A stretch of 5,776 nucleotides of DNA from Bacteroidota bacterium (GCA_023418255.1 JAEZZZ010000141.1:1-5776); one strand, 5' to 3'. Counted from the stretch's first letter, positions 1-5,643 are shown. Translations and numbers: made by a program. Notes: generated by a model from the sequence alone, not told the origin.

Positions 1-50
1 ACCTCTTCCAATTCCTGAGCATTGAGCTCTACAAATTCTAAATTTTTCAT
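1..50 (-). CDS. N-terminus of a double-glycine-leader peptide (partial, cut by window edge)
   Basis: Minus-strand ATG at 50-48 opens a frame running off the left edge and reading MKNLEFVELNAQELEEV (17 residues). The spacing fits the double-glycine leader consensus LSxxELxxIxGG. If residues 19-20 are Gly-Gly, then V17 is at -4, L14 at -7, E13 at -8, L9 at -12 and F6 at -15, all expected positions. Such leaders direct small peptides (bacteriocins, pheromones, modified peptides) to ABC exporters with a C39 peptidase domain that cuts after GG; many Bacteroidota peptides begin with similar MKNLE-type leaders. The GG itself lies outside the window, so the class is inferred. The gene lies 302 nt beyond the M16 stop, with its own probable promoter at 141-148, so it is probably a separate transcription unit. 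Alternative: an unrelated acidic N-terminus. Confidence 0.6.
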   Translation of the reverse strand, partial: MKNLEFVELNAQELEE

Positions 51-104
51 TTTACAAAATTAATTTAACTTGTTAATACTAAAATTGTTTGTTGTAATTA
101 TTTC

Positions 105-163
105 TTCACTGTGCGCACTTGTTCCGATTTAATTACACAGCAAAATTAGCGGCGCAGAGTGAA
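105..163. repeat. Inverted repeat bracketing the putative peptide-gene promoter
   Basis: The arm TTCACTGTGCGC (105-116) pairs with GCGCAGAGTGAA (152-163) at 11 of 12 positions; the one mismatch is g111 against g157. The 35-base loop contains the TAATTTTG -7 element. If that promoter is used, one arm falls in the -33/-7 spacer and the other in the early transcribed region, an arrangement that would suit a dimeric regulator. If transcription arrives from upstream, it could fold as an RNA stem instead. Confidence 0.4.
141..148 (-). promoter_or_regulatory. Putative -7 promoter element for the GG-leader gene
   Basis: The minus strand reads TAATTTTG here, matching the Bacteroidota -7 consensus TAnnTTTG. 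By family spacing the transcript would start near 136, giving an 86-nt leader before the ATG at 50. The -33 element is weak: only TTTT at 169-166, 17 bp away instead of the usual 19-21. The element sits in the loop of an inverted repeat (105-116 with 152-163). Confidence 0.4.
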
Positions 164-265
164 ATAAAATTGCACTTCGGCAAAAAAATTAATTAAAGTA
201 GCATTTTAATCAATTCGGCTTCATAATTTCAAGTAAGTTGGAATTCGCTTGTCCCTATACGAAAA

Positions 266-300
266 TTGTCCCTTGTTTACGTAATTGCAACAAGGGACAA
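266..300 (-). terminator. Hairpin downstream of the M16 gene, probable terminator
   Basis: TTGTCCCTTGTT (266-277) and AACAAGGGACAA (289-300) are perfect complements, giving a 12-bp stem with an 11-nt loop. It lies 52 nt after the M16 stop. On the minus strand it is followed by TTTTCG, a short U-run, so it is a moderate intrinsic terminator; the plus-strand side is followed only by A-rich sequence. A further copy of the arm's TTGTCCC core lies outside the hairpin at 249-255. Confidence 0.55.
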
Positions 301-320
301 AAATTATAAAATGAATCGTG

Positions 321-348
321 GCTAAAAGCCAAAAGCCAACGGCTAACA
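321..348. repeat. Four tandem heptamers, consensus GCYAAMR
   Basis: Four back-to-back 7-base units fit GCYAAMR, differing only at positions 3, 6 and 7. The array ends 4 bases from the M16 stop codon (TTA at 353-355 on the plus strand), so it forms the start of the M16 3' untranslated region. GGCT and AGCC segments inside it can also form short 4-bp hairpins with 3-nt loops (320-330 and 333-343). From memory, similar GCTAAC/GCCAAC repeats occur between genes in many Bacteroidota genomes; I know of no established function. Confidence 0.6.
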
Positions 349-352
349 ACTA

Positions 353-3175
353 TTATTTACTGCTCATCGAAACTTCGATGCGGTTGTTTTGTGAGAGAAG
401 TTTATGCGCAAACGCTTTCACCGACTCCACGGTCAATTCGTTTACATATTTTTCATAATCTTTCTCCAAATCCACACCATACACATAATATTGCCATGTG
501 TTTTTGAGTGCGTAATAGTTCTTTTTCAAGTTGTCGGTATGCTGTTTCAGCATATACTCTTTCACTTTTTGCAACATTTGCGCGTCGGGACCGTTTTGCT
601 GCATCTGAGCGGTAATGTTGTTCATCGCTTCTACCAACGCCACACGACGTGCCGGATCAGCATCAAACTGAAACTGCAATGTGAAACCCTCTTTGGGCAG
701 TTTTTCCGGTTCGTAGCGAACGCTCACACCGTATGTGCCGCCCTCTTTCTCACGAATTTTGTCGGTAAATTCCATTTCAAAGAGCTGTCCTAAGGCGCTG
801 AGCATCACTAGATTTTCGACATCATACTTCATTTTGCCTGTATGAATGATAGCTGTGGTTGCTTTGGGCGTTTCCATTGCGCGTGTGAAGTGGTTGTTGC
901 ACACGCCTTTGCGTGTCGGAATTTCGCGCAGTGTCGGTTCGCGTGTCGGAAGGCGATTGGGAAGTGACGCAATGTATTGCTCTACCAACGGTTTCAATTC
1001 ATCTTCGGAAACATTTCCTACAAACGTGAAGGTGAAATCCGAGGGATTGGCAAAACGCTCTTTATACAATTTCAATAAGGTATCATAATTTACCGCGTCA
1101 ATCTCCTGCACGGTTGGCATCGCAAAACGCGGATTGTTCATATACACCGTGCTCATCAACGAATCGTTGAAGATGATGTCGGGATTGTTCGCCAGCGTAG
1201 CCAATATGCCTTTAAGACGTTGCGCCATAGATTTATAAGCTTCGTCGTCTTTACGTACATCGGTGAAGTTTAGATAGATGAGCTGCATCAGTGTTTCCAA
1301 ATCTTTCACGCTGCTGCTGCCGTTGATGCTTTCGTTATATAGTCCCACTTTAAAATGAATATCTACATTTTTTCCCGACAGATTTTTCTTCAAATCGGTG
1401 GCGCTGAATTTTCCCAGTCCGCCTATTGATGCCACATCGTCCATCAGTTTGATTTCTGCCACATATTGGTTGTCGATTACCGACGAGCCGCCAAGGGCAA
1501 ATCCATTGACCAAGATTTCATCTTTTTTATAGTCGGTTGTTTTCACAATCACTTTGGCGCCATTGCTCAGCGTCCACGCGGTGGTGCCTTTGGCACTGTT
1601 TTTCTCCTCTTTGATAACTGATCCTTTCGCCGGAAGCATTGCCAATAGTGGTTCTTTCACCGTATTGTCTTCGTATGCCGCCAGCTCTTCGGTATCGGTG
1701 GCGCGAATGATTTCAGCTATTTTGCTTTCCGAAGGGAAAGAGGCTTTGTCTTTTTCATTGCCCATCAGCGTTACCACACGGTTTTTGTCGGTAATCAGTT
1801 GCTGCATAATCTGGTTGATTGCCGCCAAAGGAATGTTAGGTACCAGCTGATTGTAAATATTGTATGTGTCTTCAATAGAAGGGATGGGCTCATTTTTGAG
1901 GAAATGTTCCACATATCGTCCTACATAAAAACTGTTTTGTTGCTTGTCTCGCTCGTTATACAGTTTTTCCACTTGACTTAAAAAAGTGGCTTTGGCACGT
2001 TCATATTCGCCTTCGGTGAATCCAAAATCGCGTGCTCTTTTCATTTCGCGTAGCATCGCCGAAATGGTTGTTTCAAAACCGTTTGGCTTAGGCATCCCAA
2101 TCACTTGCAACGCATTTTTTGTTCCGACACCAAAATAGGGACCGTTTATTGCGACAGCATAGGCAAAAGGCGCATCGCTTTTTTGCAACATCTCTTGATA
2201 GCGGTCATTAAGCATCTGCACAATCATGTGTGTGGCATAGTTGTAGATAAGATAATCCATGGTTGCCTTGGCTGCCGCGGGAATCTGATTTCGCTTATAT
2301 GCCAAATAGATGGTGTTGGATGGCATCTCTTTGTCGGCACCGATAGCCACCAGTGGCTCATCGTTGTCAGGGATTTGTTCATACACGCGTTCTGCCGGAT
2401 TCTCCGGTTTGGGGATGGATGAGAAAATGGTTTTTATCTCTTTTTCCACTTCGTCGGCATCAATGTCTCCAACAATGATTATTCCTTGCAAATCGGGACG
2501 ATACCATTTGTGATAATAATCACGCAGCACTTGCGGCTCGAAGTTGTCTACCACGCTCATCAAGCCGATGGGCATGCGATGTGCGTATTTACTGTCTTTG
2601 AAGATGATGGGGGCGATGGAATCCAAAATGCGCATCTGTCCGCTGCGGCGAGTGCGCCACTCTTCGTGTATCACTTTGCGCTCTTTGTCGATATCTTTTT
2701 CGCGAAGAAAAAGTGCATTCGACCAATCATGAAGAATCAGCAAGCACGATTTCAGCGCGCCGGGTGTATTCACCGGTACATCGTTGATGTTGTAAATGGT
2801 CTCGTCCATGCCGGTCGCGGCATTCAAATTGGTGCCGAATTTCACGCCAATGGTTTCTAGGTATGAGATGATGCCGTGACCGGTTTCATCTTCGGGAAAG
2901 TGTGTGGAACCGTGAAATGCCATGTGTTCCAGAAAATGCGCCAAGCCTCGTTGGCTTTCTTCTTCGAGGATTGAACCCACTTTTTGTACAATATAAAAGT
3001 TGGCACGGTTTTCGGGCTGTTTGTTTTCACGAATATAATACGTTAACCCGTTGTCTAATTTTCCGATACGCACCTGTTTGTCCACCGGAATGGGTGGCAT
3101 TTGTTGCGCGTGTATCGCCAATGTGCTTGCACATAAAGCAACAATCATGGCGAGATGTTTAAACTGTTTTTTCAT
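353..3175 (-). CDS. Secreted M16 family zinc metallopeptidase (PqqL/insulinase-like), two-domain
   Basis: A complete 940-residue protein that should hydrolyse peptides in the periplasm. Residues 1-23 are a type I signal peptide: basic KKQFKH, a hydrophobic run, and likely cleavage after IHA. The N-terminal M16 unit has the inverted zinc motif HFLEH (H80, E83, H84; E83 is the catalytic base). E172, seven residues after E165 in ERKVIHEE, is the probable third ligand. NAATGMDETIY (118-128) and YRPDLQGIIIVGDID (225-239) are typical of the PqqL-like branch. A second unit starts near 530, lacks HxxEH, and carries REKEGGTYGVSVRYE (808-822), the substrate-side R/Y region of inactive M16 halves. The length matches the family (about 930-950). 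It has its own promoter (3219-3226) and appears monocistronic. The natural substrate is unknown; PqqL-type proteins are linked to peptide or bacteriocin-like protein breakdown, which is only family knowledge here. Confidence 0.95.
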   Translation of the reverse strand: MKKQFKHLAMIVALCASTLAIHAQQMPPIPVDKQVRIGKLDNGLTYYIRENKQPENRANFYIVQKVGSILEEESQRGLAHFLEHMAFHGSTHFPEDETGHGIISYLETIGVKFGTNLNAATGMDETIYNINDVPVNTPGALKSCLLILHDWSNALFLREKDIDKERKVIHEEWRTRRSGQMRILDSIAPIIFKDSKYAHRMPIGLMSVVDNFEPQVLRDYYHKWYRPDLQGIIIVGDIDADEVEKEIKTIFSSIPKPENPAERVYEQIPDNDEPLVAIGADKEMPSNTIYLAYKRNQIPAAAKATMDYLIYNYATHMIVQMLNDRYQEMLQKSDAPFAYAVAINGPYFGVGTKNALQVIGMPKPNGFETTISAMLREMKRARDFGFTEGEYERAKATFLSQVEKLYNERDKQQNSFYVGRYVEHFLKNEPIPSIEDTYNIYNQLVPNIPLAAINQIMQQLITDKNRVVTLMGNEKDKASFPSESKIAEIIRATDTEELAAYEDNTVKEPLLAMLPAKGSVIKEEKNSAKGTTAWTLSNGAKVIVKTTDYKKDEILVNGFALGGSSVIDNQYVAEIKLMDDVASIGGLGKFSATDLKKNLSGKNVDIHFKVGLYNESINGSSSVKDLETLMQLIYLNFTDVRKDDEAYKSMAQRLKGILATLANNPDIIFNDSLMSTVYMNNPRFAMPTVQEIDAVNYDTLLKLYKERFANPSDFTFTFVGNVSEDELKPLVEQYIASLPNRLPTREPTLREIPTRKGVCNNHFTRAMETPKATTAIIHTGKMKYDVENLVMLSALGQLFEMEFTDKIREKEGGTYGVSVRYEPEKLPKEGFTLQFQFDADPARRVALVEAMNNITAQMQQNGPDAQMLQKVKEYMLKQHTDNLKKNYYALKNTWQYYVYGVDLEKDYEKYVNELTVESVKAFAHKLLSQNNRIEVSMSSK

Positions 3176-3218
3176 TTTTTGATGTAATTTGTTTAATATG
3201 ATAAAAATAAGTTTGTCG

Positions 3219-3226
3219 CAAAAATA
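3219..3226 (-). promoter_or_regulatory. Promoter -7 element of the M16 gene
   Basis: The minus strand reads TATTTTTG, an exact TAnnTTTG match. The start would lie near 3214, giving a 39-nt, A/T-rich leader with no Shine-Dalgarno-like GGAGG, which is normal for Bacteroidota. The -33 element is poor (TTTT at 3247-3244, 17 bp away) and overlaps one arm of the dyad at 3246-3271. Confidence 0.6.
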
Positions 3227-3245
3227 GGCTTTTTTCTTCTATTAA

Positions 3246-3271
3246 AACGTTAATAAATATTATATAACGTT
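3246..3271. repeat. AACGTTA-N12-TAACGTT dyad over the M16 -33 region
   Basis: Two perfect 7-base inverted arms (3246-3252 and 3265-3271), each containing the self-complementary hexamer AACGTT, are separated by 12 AT-only bases. The proximal arm overlaps the position of the M16 -33 element. The geometry would suit a dimeric DNA-binding protein, but the surrounding sequence is very AT-rich and part of the match may be chance. Confidence 0.35.
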
Positions 3272-3296
3272 CTGTAAATCTTTTTTTATATGAGAT

Positions 3297-3332
3297 AAAA
3301 AAAAGACCACCTAGGATTAGATGGCCTCTTTT
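3297..3332 (-). terminator. Intrinsic terminator of the candidate small RNA
   Basis: On the minus strand GGCCATCT (3326-3319) pairs with AGGTGGTC (3312-3305) in 8 bp, including two G-U wobbles, around a 6-nt loop (3318-3313). The flanking AAAAGA and T-run extend the stem to about 14 bp. It is followed by eight T residues (3304-3297). This is the strongest U-tract terminator in the window and faces away from rpsO, yet rpsO already has its own terminator. Confidence 0.75.
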
Positions 3333-3388
3333 GTCTTCGGTTAATACAGATATTAGCGTTAAGGTAAAAAAGATTGTTTTAGGTTATC
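3297..3388 (-). ncRNA. Candidate small RNA of about 92 nt between rpsO and the M16 gene
   Basis: A promoter (3393-3424) and a strong intrinsic terminator (3297-3332) lie on the same strand with about 56 nt between the predicted start (near 3388) and the terminator stem, and no gene in between. The predicted transcript contains no ATG or GTG in any frame, so it is non-coding. Its 5' part is largely unpaired and carries a pyrimidine tract (UCUUUUUUACC) that could base-pair with purine-rich mRNA leaders; the only clear inner hairpin is UAAUA-UCUG-UAUUA. From memory, the Rfam Bacteroidales-1 motif is likewise a short Bacteroidales RNA bounded by this promoter type and a terminator, often near a ribosomal protein gene (L20); I cannot tell whether this one belongs to it. 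It does not resemble 4.5S, 6S, tmRNA or tRNA. Confidence 0.6.
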
Positions 3389-3392
3389 GCTA

Positions 3393-3424
3393 CAAAGGTA
3401 AGCTACGCTTATTGTCTTTCCAAA
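3393..3424 (-). promoter_or_regulatory. Promoter of the candidate small RNA
   Basis: The minus strand has TTTG at 3424-3421 and TACCTTTG at 3400-3393, separated by exactly 20 bp. Both elements match the Bacteroidota -33 TTTG and -7 TAnnTTTG consensus at the preferred 19-21 bp spacing. No coding sequence follows for more than 200 bases, and a terminator intervenes, so the product should be a short RNA. Confidence 0.7.
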
Positions 3425-3427
3425 TAA

Positions 3428-3466
3428 AAAAACATATTATAAAACATAGTTTTATAATATGTTTTT
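3428..3466 (-). terminator. AT-only 18-bp hairpin just upstream of the small-RNA promoter
   Basis: The arm AAAAACATATTATAAAAC (3428-3445) is perfectly complementary to 3449-3466, leaving only ATA as the loop. On the minus strand the stem runs into seven Ts (3466-3460 end plus flank 3432-3426 region), so it could act as a second terminator after rpsO. Only two base pairs in the stem are G-C. It ends 4 bases before the -33 TTTG of the small-RNA promoter, so it might instead be an upstream promoter element or a protein-binding palindrome. Confidence 0.45.
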
Positions 3467-3530
3467 GAGTGTGAACAATTGCTTATGTCTTGTAATGTAC
3501 TGTTGTATAGCGCATGAGTGTATGTGTGAA

Positions 3531-3562
3531 AAAAGAGCAAACAGATAATCGTTTGCTCTTTT
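3531..3562 (-). terminator. rpsO intrinsic terminator
   Basis: AAAAGAGCAAAC (3531-3542) and GTTTGCTCTTTT (3551-3562) form a perfect 12-bp stem with an 8-nt loop, 20 nt after the rpsO stop codon. On the minus strand the stem ends in a run of six Ts (3534-3529). This closes rpsO as an independent transcript. Confidence 0.8.
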
Positions 3563-3582
3563 CATCTCTTTTTTTGAGAATT

Positions 3583-3852
3583 TTATTTTCTTATACCCAA
3601 TTCCTTGATGATTGCACGGTATCTTTCGATATCTTTTTCGATAAGGTAGTCGAGCAATCTGCGTCGTTTACCTACTAAAATTCTCAATGAGCGCTCTGTG
3701 TTATAATCTTTCTTATTTGACTTTAAGTGTTCCGTCAAATGCGAAATACGGTATGAAAACAATGCTATCTGTGCTTCCGGTGAGCCAGTATCAGTGTTAG
3801 ACTTCCCGTATTTAGCGAAGATTTCTTTCTTTTTTTCAGAATCTAAATACAT
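3583..3852 (-). CDS. rpsO: 30S ribosomal protein S15
   Basis: A complete 89-residue S15, the standard bacterial length. S15 binds early to the central domain of 16S rRNA at the helix 20-22 junction and helps build the 30S platform. Diagnostic segments are the N-terminal YGKSNTDTGSPEAQIA (15-30) and the rRNA-contact helices with HLTEHLKSNKKD (38-49) and the signature LVGKRRRLLDYL (59-70); the C-terminus GIRK is also family-typical. The ATG at 3852-3850 is the only sensible start, giving the expected MYLD beginning. The gene stands alone, with its own promoter (3890-3920) and terminator (3531-3562). S15 represses its own translation in some bacteria through an mRNA fold; the short AT-rich leader here shows only a TTATTAATAA palindrome, so I cannot claim such a site. 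Confidence 0.98.
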   Translation of the reverse strand: MYLDSEKKKEIFAKYGKSNTDTGSPEAQIALFSYRISHLTEHLKSNKKDYNTERSLRILVGKRRRLLDYLIEKDIERYRAIIKELGIRK

Positions 3853-3889
3853 AAATATTACGTTATTAATAATAAAACTTTTAGGGCTG

Positions 3890-3920
3890 CAAAGATAAGG
3901 CTATTTTTTTAATCTGCAAA
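3890..3920 (-). promoter_or_regulatory. Promoter of rpsO
   Basis: The minus strand has TTTG at 3920-3917 and TATCTTTG at 3897-3890 with a 19-bp spacer, a textbook Bacteroidota promoter. The start would fall near 3885, leaving a 33-nt leader. An inverted repeat, GCTATTT / AAATAGC (3918-3924 and 3900-3906, 11-base loop), spans the -33 element and spacer. Confidence 0.8.
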
Positions 3921-4071
3921 TAGCTTGTTCTATTTTATTCCGTTTTTTTATGTCAATCACAACATTTAATATCCCTCTGCAACATCTTTTTACCGGAAGT
4001 TGACAATGCATTGTAGCTCTCATTTTGTTATTTCTATTGCTTCACAACCTATATCCATGATGTACAATCGG

Positions 4072-5151
4072 CTATAAATCCGTTTCATCAACAATTGCCA
4101 ACGTGGGATTGTGCGAATCGTCCGAGTTGTTTATCGGAACGATAAGGTGTTTGTTGTGCAGATATATGATTGGCCCAATGGTTCCTGAATCATCTACAAG
4201 TTTATATGTTTTGGCACGAGCTTTTGTTTTGTCATATTTTGTATAGAAGGTGTTGTGGTTATAGGCAAATATAAATCGCACATATTCCTTATCTTCCGAA
4301 ACAGAACGAATCAGAGTGGCATATTTTTGCGCGTTTTCCGGCTTGTTGCAAAAGGCAATGGCATCGTAAATATCCCACTTTTTTACACTTTCAGGAATGG
4401 CTTTTTTGTTGAAATCGACGCGATATTTTGCGTAGAATGTATTGTTGTTATCTACTGCCAGTATGGTGTCGTTCAGTACTTCCCAAATCAGGGTGAATTC
4501 CTCATTAGCGAAAAACTTATTCATTACGGTTAGTCCGCTCTTTAAATAGCGACCTTCAGATGTTGCGATGACCCGATAGTCCTCATCCAATATACTGTAA
4601 CTGGGACGTTGTTCCTCGTCGCTGCCGTAAAAGTTACTGGCAAGAAATCTTTTGTTGGATATCGGATAAATATAATTTGGTGTTGTTTCAACATTGTACC
4701 GATTTTTTATAGAGGTTGAATGCAGAAAGTTCCCTCTTGTGTCATATGAAATTAACTTTCTTGCCATGTGGTCGTAAATAACCACTTCCATATTTTTGAG
4801 AAAAAACGAAGCTAAATGTTTGAATTCCATTGGTCCTTGCCCCTTACTGCCAATTCGATTTTTGAATGTGCCGTTTTTATCAAAGACAAACAAGTCTTGC
4901 CCCGACAGAATCAGATAGTTGCTATCCTCGGTTAAAACCATATTATCTACACTTCGGATGATGGAATGATCCGTAAATTCTAAATGCACTTTTTGTGCTT
5001 GCGACAAATCTACGGTTTCAATATCCGAGAAGTCGATATAGATATCCGTTGTTCGATTGGGATTGGTACCTCTATTGCACGATAGAGCAATCGAAATAGC
5101 AAAAATTAAATGTATGAAAACAAGATGGCGTGATAGCTTTTTATACATCAT
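4072..5151 (-). CDS. Six-bladed beta-propeller lipoprotein
   Basis: A 359-residue predicted lipoprotein of the six-bladed beta-propeller group (BF3164-like/DUF5128 type) that is abundant in Bacteroidales. Residues 1-24 are a signal peptide with a hydrophobic run and a lipobox-like ALSC, so C25 would be lipidated. The residues after it (NRGTN) lack the acidic surface-export signal of Bacteroides lipoproteins, suggesting a periplasm-facing location. The family hallmark GSKGQGPMEF is at 101-110. Blade-like repeats include LFVFDKNGTF (87-96) and LISYDTRGNFL (133-143). The start overlaps nothing but follows the upstream stop by only 3 nt (TAA TCA ATG ATG), implying translational coupling; the second Met is an equally possible start. 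The C-terminus NPTLAIVDETDL looks like a normal family end. No catalytic motif is visible. The role in this family is unproven; binding or sensing is a guess. Confidence 0.85.
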   Translation of the reverse strand: MMYKKLSRHLVFIHLIFAISIALSCNRGTNPNRTTDIYIDFSDIETVDLSQAQKVHLEFTDHSIIRSVDNMVLTEDSNYLILSGQDLFVFDKNGTFKNRIGSKGQGPMEFKHLASFFLKNMEVVIYDHMARKLISYDTRGNFLHSTSIKNRYNVETTPNYIYPISNKRFLASNFYGSDEEQRPSYSILDEDYRVIATSEGRYLKSGLTVMNKFFANEEFTLIWEVLNDTILAVDNNNTFYAKYRVDFNKKAIPESVKKWDIYDAIAFCNKPENAQKYATLIRSVSEDKEYVRFIFAYNHNTFYTKYDKTKARAKTYKLVDDSGTIGPIIYLHNKHLIVPINNSDDSHNPTLAIVDETDL

Positions 5152-5154
5152 TGA

Positions 5155-5643
5155 TTATTTTTTTAGTTTTGAAAAGATTTCTGAAATATCGTATTTGAAA
5201 AACCGATCGGTTTGATTATCAAGTGCAAGCAGTTCACCCCTGTTCATGTTGATGTCAAATGAAGTTGCCGGCTCTTTCAATTTCAATTCAGCTATTGGGC
5301 TGCCCGTCCAGTCAAACAAATAGATAATCGGTCGGTTTTTTCGTCCCAATTGATAATCTTTGGCTGTTTCGTTTATATACAAAACACCCCAAAATTTTTC
5401 ATAAAAACGCAAATCTTCAAAAGTAAACAATCTATCCCATCGGTGAGTAGCTTCAATCTGTTCGATGCTGTTTAATTTGTCACCCATGCAGATTGTTTTT
5501 GAAAACGTACCGTCCGGTTTGTACATATTGATATAATTCAGACCAATAGGTGTCTCTACGACTATTTGGTTGGATGAGTTGTATCTTGTGATGGTTGATA
5601 GGATATTGATATCTTCATCTTTGCTGATTTTTGCTTGATTCAA
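5155..5643 (-). CDS. C-terminal part of a TolB-like six-bladed beta-propeller, 5'-truncated (possible pseudogene)
   Basis: An open frame of 162 codons from a TTG at 5643. It carries the last three or so blades of a TolB-like propeller: INMYKPDGTFSKTI (38-51), FWGVLYINE (84-92), then the family-typical IIYLFDWTGSPIAELKL (106-122) and FDINMNRGELLALDNQTDRFFKYDI (129-153, in two blade strands). Full members are about 330-370 residues with a signal sequence, so roughly half is missing. The frame upstream is closed by TAA at 5661-5659 and TAG further up, with no ATG before residue 40. An ATG at 5658-5656 lies in the neighbouring frame, one base out of register. The remnant therefore looks like a deletion or decay product, although it could be made by TTG initiation or coupling to the upstream frame. 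It is 3 nt from the lipoprotein gene, an arrangement kept despite the truncation. Confidence 0.65.
   Translation of the reverse strand: MNQAKISKDEDINILSTITRYNSSNQIVVETPIGLNYINMYKPDGTFSKTICMGDKLNSIEQIEATHRWDRLFTFEDLRFYEKFWGVLYINETAKDYQLGRKNRPIIYLFDWTGSPIAELKLKEPATSFDINMNRGELLALDNQTDRFFKYDISEIFSKLKK

Larger units (their letters stand above)
51..352. other. Intergenic region between the M16 gene and the GG-leader gene
   Basis: This stretch has no credible coding frame. Read on the minus strand from the M16 stop it contains a four-unit heptamer repeat (321-348), a 12-bp perfect hairpin (266-300) with an extra copy of its arm (249-255), an AT-rich stretch (about 163-245) in which I see nothing specific, and a promoter-like region with an inverted repeat (105-163). 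The length and the elements suggest termination of the M16 transcript followed by an independently regulated promoter for the peptide gene. Confidence 0.6.
3176..3582. other. Intergenic region between rpsO and the M16 gene, with small-RNA unit
   Basis: I find no credible protein-coding frame on either strand. Reading the minus strand, it holds the rpsO terminator (3531-3562), a 62-base stretch (3467-3528) where I see nothing beyond a 10-codon chance frame, an AT-only hairpin (3428-3466), a promoter plus about 92-nt non-coding RNA ending at a U8 tract (3424-3297), a dyad (3246-3271) and the M16 promoter (3219-3226). Three hairpins with U-runs in 270 bases imply several separate transcript ends. 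Confidence 0.7.

Noticed and set aside
55..62. TAATTTTG on the minus strand 4 bases before the GG-leader ATG
   Set aside because: It matches the -7 consensus but would start transcription at or inside the start codon; the copy at 141-148 is a more usual distance away.
2486..2860. Plus-strand open frame of 124 codons, and similar ones at 404-793, 846-1088, 1554-1850, 2105-2422 and 2902-3162
   Set aside because: All lie opposite the M16 coding sequence, have no promoter or recognisable domain, and read as typical antisense shadows of a well-supported gene.
3104..3175. Possible lipoprotein signal at C15 of the M16 protein
   Set aside because: The residues before it (VAL) do not fit a lipobox because -1 is Leu, and the hydrophobic core continues past it to a standard IHA cleavage site.
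3488..3517. 10-codon minus frame (MRYTTVHYKT) between the rpsO terminator and the AT hairpin
   Set aside because: No promoter precedes it after the rpsO terminator and its length is within chance.
3853..3885. Possible S15 autoregulatory structure in the rpsO leader
   Set aside because: The 33-nt leader is AT-rich with only a TTATTAATAA palindrome; no pseudoknot or rRNA-mimic junction can be made out.
4003..4014. 12-bp perfect palindrome ACAATGCATTGT
   Set aside because: Lies between genes but has no loop, no T-run and no overlap with a promoter; too short to call an operator or terminator.
3901..4023. Minus-strand 40-codon frame (starts MRATMHCQLP, rich in Lys/Arg/Cys) between the lipoprotein and rpsO
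   Set aside because: It runs through the rpsO -33 element and stops just before the -7 element, has no promoter of its own and no recognisable motif; a chance frame in AT-rich DNA is more likely.
4255..4533. Plus-strand open frame of 92 codons
   Set aside because: It is antisense to the intact propeller lipoprotein, with no family resemblance or expression signals.
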